Positions 43,754 to 52,216 of a DNA stretch of 64,000 nucleotides are shown here, piece by piece. The stretch spans positions 157,671 to 221,670 of the forward strand of contig JAJEBE010000057.1 of the NCBI GenBank assembly GCA_022822545.1, in the 5' to 3' direction. Below the pieces are notes generated by a model. It had not been told where the DNA came from. It was given only the letters and a program-made list of their open reading frames with translations, and did not search any database. The position numbers and the translations under genes are program-made. The number at the start of each line of letters is the position of its first letter. The stretch's first letter is position 1. Source of the stretch: Anaerolineae bacterium. Lineage in GTDB: Bacteria; Chloroflexota; Anaerolineae; Aggregatilineales; Phototrophicaceae.

Positions 43754-44307
43754 CAGCTTAAGGCCGGCAGGTCTGTCAGCCGGATCATTTTTGTCTTGCC
43801 ATTCTCGCTCGACACTGGCGTATAAAGCTCGTCGGGGTCGCGCAGGCGGTCGAGGAAGAGGATGCCATCGAGATGATCGATCTCGTGATGGATGATGCGC
43901 GCGTCCATGCCTTCGACCCGGCGCCGGACCTCGATGCCGTCTTCGCCGATTGCGCGGAAGCGGATCCAGCGCGGCCGCGGTGTATCCCAAGTGTAGACAT
44001 CGGGGATGCTCAGGCAGCCGTCAAAGCCGGTTTCGGGCGGGCCCGCTTCGATGACCTCCGGATTGATCAGCGTCAGCATTGGTTCTTCCTCGGCCTCGTC
44101 GTTCTGGCCGAATTTCACCACGGCGACACGCTTGAGCGCGCCGATCTGCGGAGCGGCGATGGCGGCGCCGGGCTGCGATTCGAGCGTGTCCTTCAAGTCT
44201 TGAATCAAGCGCTTGAGGCCTTTGTTCTTCAAGTTCGCTATCGGCCGGCTGACCTTGCGCAGTCGCGCTTCGTTCTCCGGGTAATATATCAATCGCTTAA
44301 CCGCCAT
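43753..44307 (-). CDS. def: Peptide deformylase
   Basis: The 184-residue protein has the three deformylase motifs: GAAIAAPQIG (48-56 region), DGCLSIP (Cys98 metal ligand; the common EGCLS has Asp for Glu) and HEIDHLDG (His141, Glu142, His145). It removes the formyl group from nascent protein N-termini. ATG 44307 fits. It heads a two-gene unit with the DinB-like gene. The methionine aminopeptidase gene is 16 kb away. Confidence 0.93.
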   Translation of the reverse strand: MAVKRLIYYPENEARLRKVSRPIANLKNKGLKRLIQDLKDTLESQPGAAIAAPQIGALKRVAVVKFGQNDEAEEEPMLTLINPEVIEAGPPETGFDGCLSIPDVYTWDTPRPRWIRFRAIGEDGIEVRRRVEGMDARIIHHEIDHLDGILFLDRLRDPDELYTPVSSENGKTKMIRLTDLPALS

Positions 44308-44397
44308 GTCGCTGAATGTCGTTCTCGCTCATTGTCGTCCAGTGAGCCAACTCTAGCACAGATCGAGCGGGAAAGGCAGTTCTGCCGGGGCGATCGC

Positions 44398-44997
44398 TTA
44401 GCGCGTGGTCGACCCATCATCAAATATGCCGCTCGGGTGACAACCGCGCCCGGCCGCCGCCGCCTCAGCCTCCAGCCGGACAAATTCGTCGTAGTGCATG
44501 TCATTCGGCGGGTAGAGCACCACTTCAGCGAATCCCTGCTCGACCAAGACACGCTCAACCATGATGTCGCCGACATAGACGTAGCGCAGCAGGCGATCGA
44601 AAGGATCCACCAACTCTTTGTCAGGAACCAGGCGCACTGTCTTGCCGGAGACCAGATCAGCATTCGCCTGCGTCGATTCGCGGAAGCAGGGTTCATCGCG
44701 CTCGGGCGTATTGATCTGCAAATAACGGATGCGGACCTTCTCGCCATTCAGCAGCACATCAATCGTATCGCCATCAATGACCCGCGTGACTTGCGCGATT
44801 TCACTTTTCCCTTCCGCGCCTCCGCTCGCAGCCGGCTGTGATTCGGCGGCAGATATATCCGCGATGGCCGTCCCCACTTGCACGGCGACTTCCGTGCTGA
44901 TTTGCGGCGCCATCTCATCGCTAATTTCAGCGGCGAGGGCGCTGCATCCGGCGACGCAAATTGATGCTAGAAGAAAAATCGAAAGTCGAACCCACAT
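44398..44997 (-). CDS. Thermonuclease-family (SNase-like) lipoprotein
   Basis: The 199-residue protein starts with a lipoprotein signal (LLASICVAGC, lipobox Cys17). The staphylococcal nuclease fold follows: VTRVIDGDTIDVLLNGEKVRIRYLQINTPE with catalytic Arg and Asp, then GKTVRLVPD and DRLLRYVYVGD. It is probably a membrane-anchored extracytoplasmic nuclease that degrades DNA or RNA for nutrient or defence purposes. Confidence 0.9.
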   Translation of the reverse strand: MWVRLSIFLLASICVAGCSALAAEISDEMAPQISTEVAVQVGTAIADISAAESQPAASGGAEGKSEIAQVTRVIDGDTIDVLLNGEKVRIRYLQINTPERDEPCFRESTQANADLVSGKTVRLVPDKELVDPFDRLLRYVYVGDIMVERVLVEQGFAEVVLYPPNDMHYDEFVRLEAEAAAAGRGCHPSGIFDDGSTTR

Positions 44998-45091
44998 TTT
45001 ATCACCCGCTCCCGTTAGTATTGCATTATGTCTCGAATTCTAACGAAGATAGCACAAATGTGCGATACCCTGCAAGCCCCAATTTCGCTGC

Positions 45092-45100
45092 TGCTATAAT
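45092..45100 (+). promoter_or_regulatory. Extended -10 promoter of the ABC exporter gene
   Basis: TGCTATAAT is a consensus extended -10 element, 30 bp before the translational start; the -35 is weak. Confidence 0.5.
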
Positions 45101-45130
45101 CTGCTGGGCAACTAGCCAAGGAGCCTTCGC

Positions 45131-46867
45131 TTGAGTTATCGCGCTGTAAAGTTTCTGTCGTTTTACCGTCCGTACCTCCGTACGTTGGCGCTGGATCTGC
45201 TTTGCGCCTTCATCATCTCGGGCATCACGCTGATCCTGCCCCTTTGCGTGCGCCACATCACTCAGAACCTGCTGGACGCCGGGGCGCCGAATCAGCTGCG
45301 GGATATCGCCCTGATGGCGGCGATCATGCTGGCTTTGGTCGCCGCGCATACGCTCTGCAATCTCTTCGTGGATTACCAGGGTCACATGATGGGCGCGATG
45401 ATGGAGAGCGATATGCGGCGCGAACTCTTCGCGCATCTGCAAAAGCTGTCATTCAGTTTCTACGATGACGAGAAGACGGGCAGCTTGATGTCACGGATTA
45501 CGAACGACCTCTTCGCGCTGTCGGAACTATATCATCACGGGCCGGAAGACTTGTTGATCGGGCTGGTGAAGTTCAGCGGCGTCTTCCTCATCACGCTGAG
45601 CATCAATCCGGTATTGAGCGTGGTGGTCATTCTCTTTCTGCCGCTGATGTTCTTCTATTCGCTGCATTTCAACCGGAAGATGAATCGCGCGCTGCGCCTG
45701 AGCAAAGAGCGGGTGGCCGAGGTCAACGCGCAGATTGAAGACTCGCTGGCGGGCATTCGCGTGGTGCAGTCCTTCGCCAACGAAGCTTGGGAGCAGGCGA
45801 AGTTTGATGCGGCAAACGCGCGTTTCGTCGAAAGCCGGCGGCTGGAATACAGGAGCGAGGGCTTCTTCTATGGCGGCATGGAGACATTCGCCCAGTTGAT
45901 GACGGTCGTCGTCGTGGTCTTCGGCGCGCTGGCCATCGTCAACGCGTCGCTGGACCTGCCGGACCTGATCACCTTCTTGCTCTACGTCGGCATTCTGATC
46001 GAGCCGATCAGGCGCCTGGTCAATTTCGCCCGTTGGTATCAGGAAGGCATCACCGGCTTTCAGCGCTTCATGGACATGCTGGAATTGCCGCCCGCGATTC
46101 AAGAGCCGCGCGATGCCCGCTCCCCGGAACGGCTGCGCGGGGAGCTGGAATTGCGCAATGTCACCTTCGGTTATCGGGACGATTTCGGCACGGTCTTTCG
46201 CGGTCTGTCGCTGCGCATCGCCATCGGCGAATACGTGGCGCTGGTGGGCGCGTCGGGCGTCGGCAAGACGACGCTGGGCGCCTTAATCCCGCGCTTCTAC
46301 GATGTCACCGGCGGGCAGATCATCCTTGATGGCGTGGATATACGCGAGTACAGCCTGGCCTCATTGCGCCGGAACATCGGCACGGTCGACCAGGACGTCT
46401 ATCTTTTCGGCGCGACTGTGGCCGAGAACATTCGCTACGGCAAGCCCGACGCGGGCCGAGCCGAGATCATCGCGGCGGCGAAACAAGCCAACGCGCACGA
46501 CTTCATCATGGCTCTGCCGCAGGCTTACGACACCGAAATCGGGCAGCGCGGCATCAAACTCTCGGCGGGCCAGCGACAGCGTTTGAGCATCGCCCGCCTG
46601 TTCTTGAAAGACCCGCCTTTGATCATCCTCGATGAAGCCACCAGCGCGCTCGATAATGAGAGCGAGCGCGTCGTGCAGCAGTCGCTCGAGCGTCTGATCA
46701 AGAATCGCACCACCCTCGTCATCGCCCACCGCTTGTCGACCATCCGCAATGCTGACAGGATTTTGGTCCTGACTGAAGACGGAATCTGCGAGCAGGGCAG
46801 CCATGATCAACTGCTGGAAAGAGAAGGGGTTTACGCGCGCCTGCACAGTTTGCAGCTTGTGCGGTAA
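45131..46867 (+). CDS. ABC exporter, fused membrane and ATPase domains (MsbA/LmrA type)
   Basis: The 578-residue half-transporter has an N-terminal six-helix domain and an ATPase domain with Walker A GASGVGKTTL (about 371-380), signature LSAGQRQRLSIARL, Walker B LIILDEATSALD and an H-loop IAHRLST. It exports lipids, drugs or peptides as a homodimer. The start is a TTG with AAGGAG 7 bp upstream and no better ATG nearby. It stands alone in a divergent arrangement with the thermonuclease gene. Confidence 0.93.
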   Translation: MSYRAVKFLSFYRPYLRTLALDLLCAFIISGITLILPLCVRHITQNLLDAGAPNQLRDIALMAAIMLALVAAHTLCNLFVDYQGHMMGAMMESDMRRELFAHLQKLSFSFYDDEKTGSLMSRITNDLFALSELYHHGPEDLLIGLVKFSGVFLITLSINPVLSVVVILFLPLMFFYSLHFNRKMNRALRLSKERVAEVNAQIEDSLAGIRVVQSFANEAWEQAKFDAANARFVESRRLEYRSEGFFYGGMETFAQLMTVVVVVFGALAIVNASLDLPDLITFLLYVGILIEPIRRLVNFARWYQEGITGFQRFMDMLELPPAIQEPRDARSPERLRGELELRNVTFGYRDDFGTVFRGLSLRIAIGEYVALVGASGVGKTTLGALIPRFYDVTGGQIILDGVDIREYSLASLRRNIGTVDQDVYLFGATVAENIRYGKPDAGRAEIIAAAKQANAHDFIMALPQAYDTEIGQRGIKLSAGQRQRLSIARLFLKDPPLIILDEATSALDNESERVVQQSLERLIKNRTTLVIAHRLSTIRNADRILVLTEDGICEQGSHDQLLEREGVYARLHSLQLVR

Positions 46868-46991
46868 AGCGCCAGGCATTGCGTCGAATCTACGCTTGTT
46901 GAGTTTGACTTGACCGGGCTACACGGCGCGACGCCTAGCGGGCAGTTAGAGGGCTAATCTGGCTTGGAAACTAACTTGCAAGAGGATCAGG

Positions 46992-47074
46992 TAGCGGGAG
47001 AGGGGCTCGAACCCTCACGCCCTTCCGGGCAGGCGCTTTTAAGGCGCCCGTGTCTGCCATTCCACCATCCCGCC
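46992..47074 (-). tRNA. tRNA-Leu (anticodon UAA)
   Basis: On the minus strand the acceptor GGCGGGA pairs with TCCCGCT (G1-U72, as in E. coli tRNA-Leu UAA), with discriminator A. The anticodon stem GGCGC/GCGCC encloses CTTAAAA, giving anticodon UAA. A long variable arm (GCCC/GGGC) and T-arm GAGGG-TTCGAGC-CCCTC are present. The 3' CCA is not fully encoded (CCT). Confidence 0.95.
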
Positions 47075-47125
47075 TTCACGTTGAGTATAAGCGCGGCCGG
47101 TTGAATGTCAATATGGCTGCGCCCT

Positions 47126-47488
47126 TCAAACGCGGTGCACGTCGTCCTCGTTCTTGCGCTTCCCGCTGACCTTCGGGCGGTACTTGCCGCCGAAGAGCAT
47201 GAACAAACCGATGCCGATCAGCACGAGCGGAAAGACCTGCCAGAAGGCGCCGGCGATATCGCCGATCAGTCCCGGTATGCCGAATACGACTCCGATGCCG
47301 ATCAGCCAGAAGGCGCCGGTCGCCGTTTGCCAGCGCTCGCCCGCCGCCATCGCCCGCGCCAGCATTGACGCCGCAATGACAAACATGATGCCGGGCCACC
47401 AGGCCCCCGTGATGAACAAGAGGCCGAGACCGACGAAGAAAACACCGGTCCCGACCTGCGATGCTTTTTCCTGTATATCCATTTCCAT
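47126..47488 (-). CDS. Small polytopic membrane protein (LiaF/PspC-like hydrophobic region)
   Basis: The 120-residue protein consists mostly of four hydrophobic segments (GVFFVGLGLLFITGAWWPGI, MFVIAASMLARAM, FWLIGIGVVFGIPGL, VFPLVLIGIGLFMLFGG) with a basic C-terminus. The GLGLLFI/WWPGI pattern resembles the small membrane domain seen in LiaF- and PspC-associated stress proteins; this is weak evidence. The start is ATG 47488 rather than the preceding TTG. Confidence 0.65.
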   Translation of the reverse strand: MEMDIQEKASQVGTGVFFVGLGLLFITGAWWPGIMFVIAASMLARAMAAGERWQTATGAFWLIGIGVVFGIPGLIGDIAGAFWQVFPLVLIGIGLFMLFGGKYRPKVSGKRKNEDDVHRV

Positions 47489-47596
47489 CAAACCTGATCT
47501 AAACTGATGCGCTAATTCTGATACGCAATTTCTGCTCAGGGGTTGCGGCGAAGCAGAGTGATCGGCTGCGTATCCCGGTAAGATGACGCGAGCGGC

Positions 47597-48499
47597 TCAG
47601 CGCTCGACGAAGGTCACGCGGTAGGATTTCAACGAGCGGCGATTCTCCGTATAACAGGTGTCGGTGCTCAAGCGTGTGCCCAGCGCATCATCGGCGCCTG
47701 CCATATCGATGCTGTAATCGATGTTCTCTTCCATCTGAAAATCAGCATAGGCATCGCCGCGTTCGGCTTTCAGCCCGCTGACGAAAATATCTTCCCGATC
47801 GCCCCAGCGCGCGCGAATTCGCTGACCCGGGATGCCGCGCCCCAGGTAATCGACCACGAAGACTTCGATGAGGGCGGGGCGCGTCAAATCGCAGAAGGAG
47901 CGCACGGAGAGCACTTCAAAGTTGCGCGGCGCCGGCAGGGCGGGGCGGTAACGCGGCGTCGGCGTCGCCGGCAATGCCTCTTGCAGCGGGCGCTTCGTGG
48001 GCAAGGGCGTCGACCGCTGCGTTTCCGGCGGTTGCGCCAGCTGGACCTCGGCGGCGGCTTCTGTGGCTAGCGGCGGCAGCAGCTGTTCGGCGCAGCCGGC
48101 CCGTCCCTGCGCGGTATAAAGGGCGACGGCGCTGCGCAGCGCCCGGATGCCGCTTTCGCTGCCCAGGTAACCGCGGCTGCCAAGCGCGCAGGCCGCTTCC
48201 GCCAGTTGAGCCAGCGGGTCGCCACCCGGCCGCAGCGCGATCAGTTTGTCCAGCGCTTTGGCTGTATCGCCGCTATGCGAATATTCCAGCGCGATCGCCA
48301 TCATGTAGTGGTCGCGCTCCTCTGGGCGAAGCTGCCAGGGCTCGGCATTGCCGCGCTGCCAGGGACCGTAGACGCGGGTAAAGCCGATGCCGAGCGCCAT
48401 CCCGACGATCAGGCAAAGCGCGAAGACCCAGGCCGAGAAGTAGCCGGTTTCCGGCGTCGACGCCGTCTTGATGGGCTGCGGTCGCAGGTCGCGCTGCAT
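47597..48499 (-). CDS. Single-pass membrane protein with extracytoplasmic domain, unknown
   Basis: The 300-residue protein has one membrane helix at about residues 22-43 (FSAWVFALCLIVGMALGIGF). A helical segment, ERDHYMMAIALEYSHSGDTAKALDKL, resembles a tetratricopeptide unit. A Pro/Thr-rich linker and a C-terminal domain with Cys in SVRSFCDLTRP and STDTCYTENR follow. It begins at ATG 48499 overlapping the stop of the upstream gene (TGATG). The repeat-like segment resembles one in the upstream protein, so the two may interact or share ancestry. Confidence 0.65.
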   Translation of the reverse strand: MQRDLRPQPIKTASTPETGYFSAWVFALCLIVGMALGIGFTRVYGPWQRGNAEPWQLRPEERDHYMMAIALEYSHSGDTAKALDKLIALRPGGDPLAQLAEAACALGSRGYLGSESGIRALRSAVALYTAQGRAGCAEQLLPPLATEAAAEVQLAQPPETQRSTPLPTKRPLQEALPATPTPRYRPALPAPRNFEVLSVRSFCDLTRPALIEVFVVDYLGRGIPGQRIRARWGDREDIFVSGLKAERGDAYADFQMEENIDYSIDMAGADDALGTRLSTDTCYTENRRSLKSYRVTFVER

Positions 48500-48876
48500 C
48501 ACTCCCGCCCTCGGCTCGCATCCAGAAAGGGCCGCATCGGCTGAGTCAATTGACCCAGCTCGTCAGCCAGGTTGACCAGCAGACGGATGTCCGCGAGGCC
48601 GCGCGCTGAATTGAGGATGATCCTTTCGGTGATTTCGCGAATAGCGCTCGGCGCATCGTCTATGCCGAGGCGGCTCAGGCGTTGGATGGCGCCGTCGAGA
48701 TCGCCATCGGCGGCGTACCCGGCTGCCGCCATGACAATGTAGTCGTCCCGGAATGGCCGCGCCAAGTCGCTCAGATTGCTGTTGCGAGATTCGGCCGGGA
48801 ACTGGCCCCAGCCGAAGTAAAGCCCGACGATCGCGCCGAGCAGCAAGCCGAAGAAGATGGAGCGGATGACGCGCAA
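48499..48876 (-). CDS. Short single-pass membrane protein, partner of the following gene
   Basis: The 125-residue protein has a membrane helix (SIFFGLLLGAIVGLYFGW), then RDDYIVMAAAGYAADGDLDGAIQRLSRL, which is colinear with RDHYMMAIALEYSHSGDTAKALDKL of the downstream protein. The start is TTG 48876, with GAGGGAGAAAGG upstream. Function unknown. Confidence 0.6.
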   Translation of the reverse strand: MRVIRSIFFGLLLGAIVGLYFGWGQFPAESRNSNLSDLARPFRDDYIVMAAAGYAADGDLDGAIQRLSRLGIDDAPSAIREITERIILNSARGLADIRLLVNLADELGQLTQPMRPFLDASRGRE

Positions 48877-48908
48877 GCTAAGGCCCTTTCTCCCTCAACG
48901 GCTTGGTT

Positions 48909-48949
48909 TTTTCCATACTGAGCCCACCCTTTTCCATACTGAGCCCACC
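48909..48949. repeat. Two direct copies of a 20-bp sequence, 21-bp period
   Basis: TTTTCCATACTGAGCCCACC occurs at 48909-48928 and again at 48930-48949. It lies 33 bp upstream of the small membrane protein start on the opposite strand. A two-turn helical spacing suggests a dimeric regulator site or a replication slip. Confidence 0.6.
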
Positions 48950-49086
48950 TTATGCTTACTGCATCCGGCATCGGCCAGCGCCTATCATCTATGATATATG
49001 GATGCCAGATTATGCGATAGACGGCGGCGGACGTCTGTAGACAAGGCCTCGCGATTTCGTTGTCAGCCTGGCCGGGGTAGCGAGGC

Positions 49087-50604
49087 TTAGTAAGGCGCCA
49101 GCACCTCGGCCGAGTTGTTGATCGCGCTCCGGTTAACGATGACGAAACGCGTTGAGTCGGCCGGCTCCAGCGTCCAGCTTACCTCGTGGCTTTTCCCGCC
49201 GGCGCTTACATGATGCTCCTCGCCGATGATGAAGTAGTCCTGTTGCGTGTGGCCGGTCTGCGTCTCGCTGATGCGGATGCGGTCAAAGAGGCTCAGGTTC
49301 AGCGCTGCCGCCGGGTGTTCGCGCGCGTTGATGCGCAGCGAGTGGATCGTGCCGCGCGGATGCTTGCGCCGCGCCACTTCGTAGGAGGCGAAAGCTTGCG
49401 CGGTGGCGATATCGGATAGGGCGGGCAGGTCAAGCATCTCACGCTTGATCCCGTAGAGATACATGCCTTCGCCATCGTCTACGACGATCTCCAGCGGATC
49501 GCGGCGGTAGAGCGCTTGGCCATGGAGCCGCAGGAGCGTCAGATATACCTCTCGCCGCTTTTGATTGCGGACGCGGACCAGGGCCGATGAGGCTTCCGCC
49601 CGCAGGACTTCGGCGGCCACGTCCTGCGTGACTTGGTTGCCGCTGCCGTCGGCGTTCAAATGAAAACGGCTGATGAGGCGGTTCACGCTCAGCAAGCCAA
49701 CCGGCTCGTCGCGCTCATCGCGCAGGCGCAGCGTCACATCAATCTCGGAGCGCGGCGCAATCCGCAGGGCGGACGGCAGTTGCCAGAGCAGGCTATCGCC
49801 GCTGCCGATCTCACGCGGTCGCATGAGCAGCGTGAGTTGGTTCAAGCGCCGATCGCCGTAGCTGTAAGCCATGCCACTCATATTGTCGTCGAATTCGGCC
49901 GCGAGGCGGTCATGCACGAGCGTCTTGTGCCGATTCAGGAAGACTGCTTCGCCAGCGCGATCCACATAAAAGCGGCCGCGTTCGCTCGTCACAATGTCGC
50001 TGATAGCCGCCCGAATGGTGGTCGACTCCCGCCACCAGTCCCCGACATAAGCGAAGCGCGTCTTGCCGCGTTCCAGGCGTTGCGGCGGGCGCAGAGGCGG
50101 GAATATGCGGACCCTGTCGATGCTGTTGTAGCCGGGGACGTCAATCAGGCAGTAGCCGGCGATGACCGCCGGACGCATGACCGCCCCCGCCAGCAGCGCC
50201 TCTATCACTTGATCGGCGGTCACATCGACTTGCGGCGGGAGGCGCGCCGGGCTGCTTTCCAGCCAGACCTGCATATCGTGCAGATGAATGATCGCCAGCT
50301 TGCCGCTCCAGTCGCCGGCCTCCGGCTCGATATGGCTGAGGACGCCGCTGAAATGTGTTCGCGTCCGCCCGTCATGCAGGCTTTGAATACGGAGGCGCGT
50401 GCCGGGCGTCAGCCGATTGCGCTCGGGCGAAAAGGCGCCGGTTCGGTTGTCAACGGTGATGCGCGCCCAGCTCTTTTCGGCCAGGCTGTCGTAGGCTTGC
50501 CGCATGCCGAGCCGCCAGCGCATCTCAATGACTTGCCCGCGGATCTCGTTCTCGGCCCGGCCGTCATGATCGCTGTCAATGGCGATGCTGTAGCGAATGG
50601 TCAT
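49087..50604 (-). CDS. Phage tail-like protein, unknown subtype
   Basis: The 505-residue protein starts at an ATG with AGGAGGCG 6 bp upstream. The beta-rich text (DNRTGAFSPERNRLTPGTRLRIQ, FSGVLSHIEP) resembles the first domain of phage tail-tip or baseplate hub proteins. I assign this by its look and by neighbours, not by a specific motif. It follows the smaller phage-like gene by 11 bp and is the last gene of the minus-strand phage module. Confidence 0.5.
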   Translation of the reverse strand: MTIRYSIAIDSDHDGRAENEIRGQVIEMRWRLGMRQAYDSLAEKSWARITVDNRTGAFSPERNRLTPGTRLRIQSLHDGRTRTHFSGVLSHIEPEAGDWSGKLAIIHLHDMQVWLESSPARLPPQVDVTADQVIEALLAGAVMRPAVIAGYCLIDVPGYNSIDRVRIFPPLRPPQRLERGKTRFAYVGDWWRESTTIRAAISDIVTSERGRFYVDRAGEAVFLNRHKTLVHDRLAAEFDDNMSGMAYSYGDRRLNQLTLLMRPREIGSGDSLLWQLPSALRIAPRSEIDVTLRLRDERDEPVGLLSVNRLISRFHLNADGSGNQVTQDVAAEVLRAEASSALVRVRNQKRREVYLTLLRLHGQALYRRDPLEIVVDDGEGMYLYGIKREMLDLPALSDIATAQAFASYEVARRKHPRGTIHSLRINAREHPAAALNLSLFDRIRISETQTGHTQQDYFIIGEEHHVSAGGKSHEVSWTLEPADSTRFVIVNRSAINNSAEVLAPY

Positions 50605-50615
50605 CTTCGCGCCTC

Positions 50616-51074
50616 CTATACGTCCAGCAGCCAGGCATGGCGAAAGGCGCAGCCGTAAAACTTGCGGTCGCCATAGCCGAAACTGCCCGGCTCGATGTTC
50701 ACGCGGGCCGGCGCCAAGAGCATGTCATCAAGCGTGACGGCGGCGGCGATGGCGGCGGTGTAGCTGTCGATTAGCTCGATCAGGCGCGGCAGGCAGCTGC
50801 GCATGCCCAAGCCCGCTTCGGTCGGCGCCAGCAGCAAGAGATGCGTCAAGCTGTAATTGACAGACTTGGCGGCGCCGCTGAACGCCACCGTCCCCAGGCT
50901 GTCCTGCCTCTGCTGGAAGAGCTGCTCGCGCTCAAGCTCAACCGGCAAGACCAGCAGAGCCGGCAACTGCGCGCGCGTCAGTGAATTGGGCAGGTCGTCG
51001 ATATCGTAGTTGTTGCGTACTCCGGTCACGCTCAACATAGCAAGCTGTGCTAGAGCCGCGCGAAAACTCGCCAT
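50616..51074 (-). CDS. Phage tail-completion-like protein, unknown subtype
   Basis: The 152-residue protein begins MASFRAALAQLAMLSVTGVRN after AAAGGAG. Visible text (LPALLVLPVELE, YSLTHLLLLAP, LIELIDSYTAAIAAAVTLDD) fits the small neck/tail-completion proteins that lie between connectors and tail genes in HK97-type modules. This rests partly on context. Confidence 0.5.
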   Translation of the reverse strand: MASFRAALAQLAMLSVTGVRNNYDIDDLPNSLTRAQLPALLVLPVELEREQLFQQRQDSLGTVAFSGAAKSVNYSLTHLLLLAPTEAGLGMRSCLPRLIELIDSYTAAIAAAVTLDDMLLAPARVNIEPGSFGYGDRKFYGCAFRHAWLLDV

Positions 51075-51338
51075 CGGATTCTCCTTTCTGATTTTTATTG
51101 ATGATGGATTTGCGCTGGCGCCCCAGCCGGATGAACAAGCGCTTTGCTCGCTCACCCGAGAAATGTGAGACTTGTCTGATGCTCAATGGCAAGCGCCGGC
51201 AATTCTCACTCTGCCAAAGACCGTGGAGGGTCATTGTGCTGTCTGGCCCGCTTAGAGAACTCGGGAAGACAAGCCGGAAATGTCGCGCCAGTATCTGTCC
51301 TTGTCATGTCAAGTCCAGTCCGTGTAGGTGAAAATCGA

Positions 51339-51404
51339 ACGGATAATTACGGATAAATACGGAAGATTACGGATGAGAACGGATAATTACGGATAAATAC
51401 GGGA
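51339..51404. repeat. Seven 10-bp units beginning ACGGA/ACGGG, iteron-like
   Basis: Units start at 51339, 51349, 51359, 51369, 51379, 51389 and 51399. Five are ACGGATNNNN, one is ACGGAAGATT and the last is ACGGGAG. Units 1-2 repeat exactly as units 5-6, so a 40-bp higher-order repeat is present. The spacing is close to one helical turn. Confidence 0.85.
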
Positions 51405-51612
51405 GTTGGATGGCAGATTTGCCAGTCTCTATCAATACAGTATGGATGCAGCGGCATCTTCGCGTTGGAATTGAGGAAATCGCGAGATATAAGTTGTATT
51501 TGAGTTTATGCGAGGCATGTTTTGGATTAGATACTGGATAGGCGATTTGGCGTTCATGTTGTTGAGAGGGCAGGCGATGTTGGACGCCGGTATTCCAGTA
51601 GCGGACAAGCCT

Positions 51613-51640
51613 TGTAGGGACGACCTATCAAGTCGCCCTA
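51613..51640. repeat. Dispersed hairpin TGTAGGGACGACC..GTCGCCCTA
   Basis: A divergent member of the TGTAGGGGCG family, here within the phage-like segment. Confidence 0.5.
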
Positions 51641-51713
51641 TATGCCGATTGCAGGGGATAAACTCGCGGGCCGCCCTTGCCGGGCAGGCCGATGAGGTTA
51701 GCGGGATATCGAC

Positions 51714-52199
51714 TTACAGCGACAGATTGTTCCGGCGCTGTTCCATCTCTTCGTCTTCGGCCAGCATCCGTTCCAACTCGGCGGTCTCCAGATCATCGAC
51801 ATAAGCCTCGATGACCTGCTCAAGGTATGCGGGCAAGTCGACGTGGATATTCTGAAAGTTGGCGATGAATTCCGGACTTGAGTTGTAGAGCTGTCCCAAG
51901 CCGCGCAGCCGGTCGAGGCTAGGCTCATAGAAGTGACGCAAGTGCGCCTGCCAGCGATCGAGAATCTCGGTCACAGCGGTATCACCGGCGCTTTTGCCCG
52001 CTGTCATGGCGTCAGCCAAGTCGCTGTAAATCTGACCGCCCTCGGCGATGATCGCGTCTTGCTGCGCCTTGCTGTAGTCATTCCAGCGCTCTATCGTCGC
52101 GTTGACTTCGGACGGTCCGTATTGCAGGCGCGCCTCGCGTTCATATTGCTTCTGCTGTTCTTCGCTGTGCTGCTTTAAGCCGCGTTTTTTCTTCGCCAT
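51714..52199 (-). CDS. Stand-alone TipAS antibiotic-recognition domain protein
   Basis: The 161-residue helical protein matches the TipAS pattern (PF07739). It runs from YEREARLQYGPSEVNATIERW through AQQDAIIAEGGQIYSDLADAM and FYEPSLDRLRGLGQLYNSSPEF to the final helix LPAYLEQVIEAYVDDL. In TipA-type regulators this domain binds thiopeptides and other drugs behind a MerR-type DNA-binding domain. Here the DNA-binding domain is absent, as in the short TipAS form that sequesters drug. It begins 17 bp after the MFS gene on the same strand. Confidence 0.82.
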   Translation of the reverse strand: MAKKKRGLKQHSEEQQKQYEREARLQYGPSEVNATIERWNDYSKAQQDAIIAEGGQIYSDLADAMTAGKSAGDTAVTEILDRWQAHLRHFYEPSLDRLRGLGQLYNSSPEFIANFQNIHVDLPAYLEQVIEAYVDDLETAELERMLAEDEEMEQRRNNLSL

Positions 52200-52216
52200 T
52201 TGCTCGTCTCGTTTTA

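Larger units (their letters stand above)
51075..51713. other. Intergenic region with phased 10-bp repeats and a dispersed hairpin
   Basis: I see no gene in about 640 bp. It contains the ACGGAT array (51339-51404) and a dispersed hairpin (51613-51640), and is unusually AT-rich between 51320 and 51520. It separates the two tail-like genes from the TipAS and MFS genes. Confidence 0.6.

Noticed and set aside
43754..43990. N-terminal extension of the DinB-like protein
   Set aside because: It would run antisense-like, Arg/Pro-rich, within the deformylase gene; the coupled ATG at 43753 is the natural start.
51339..51404. CRISPR array
   Set aside because: Period is 10 bp with no spacers, and no cas gene is present.
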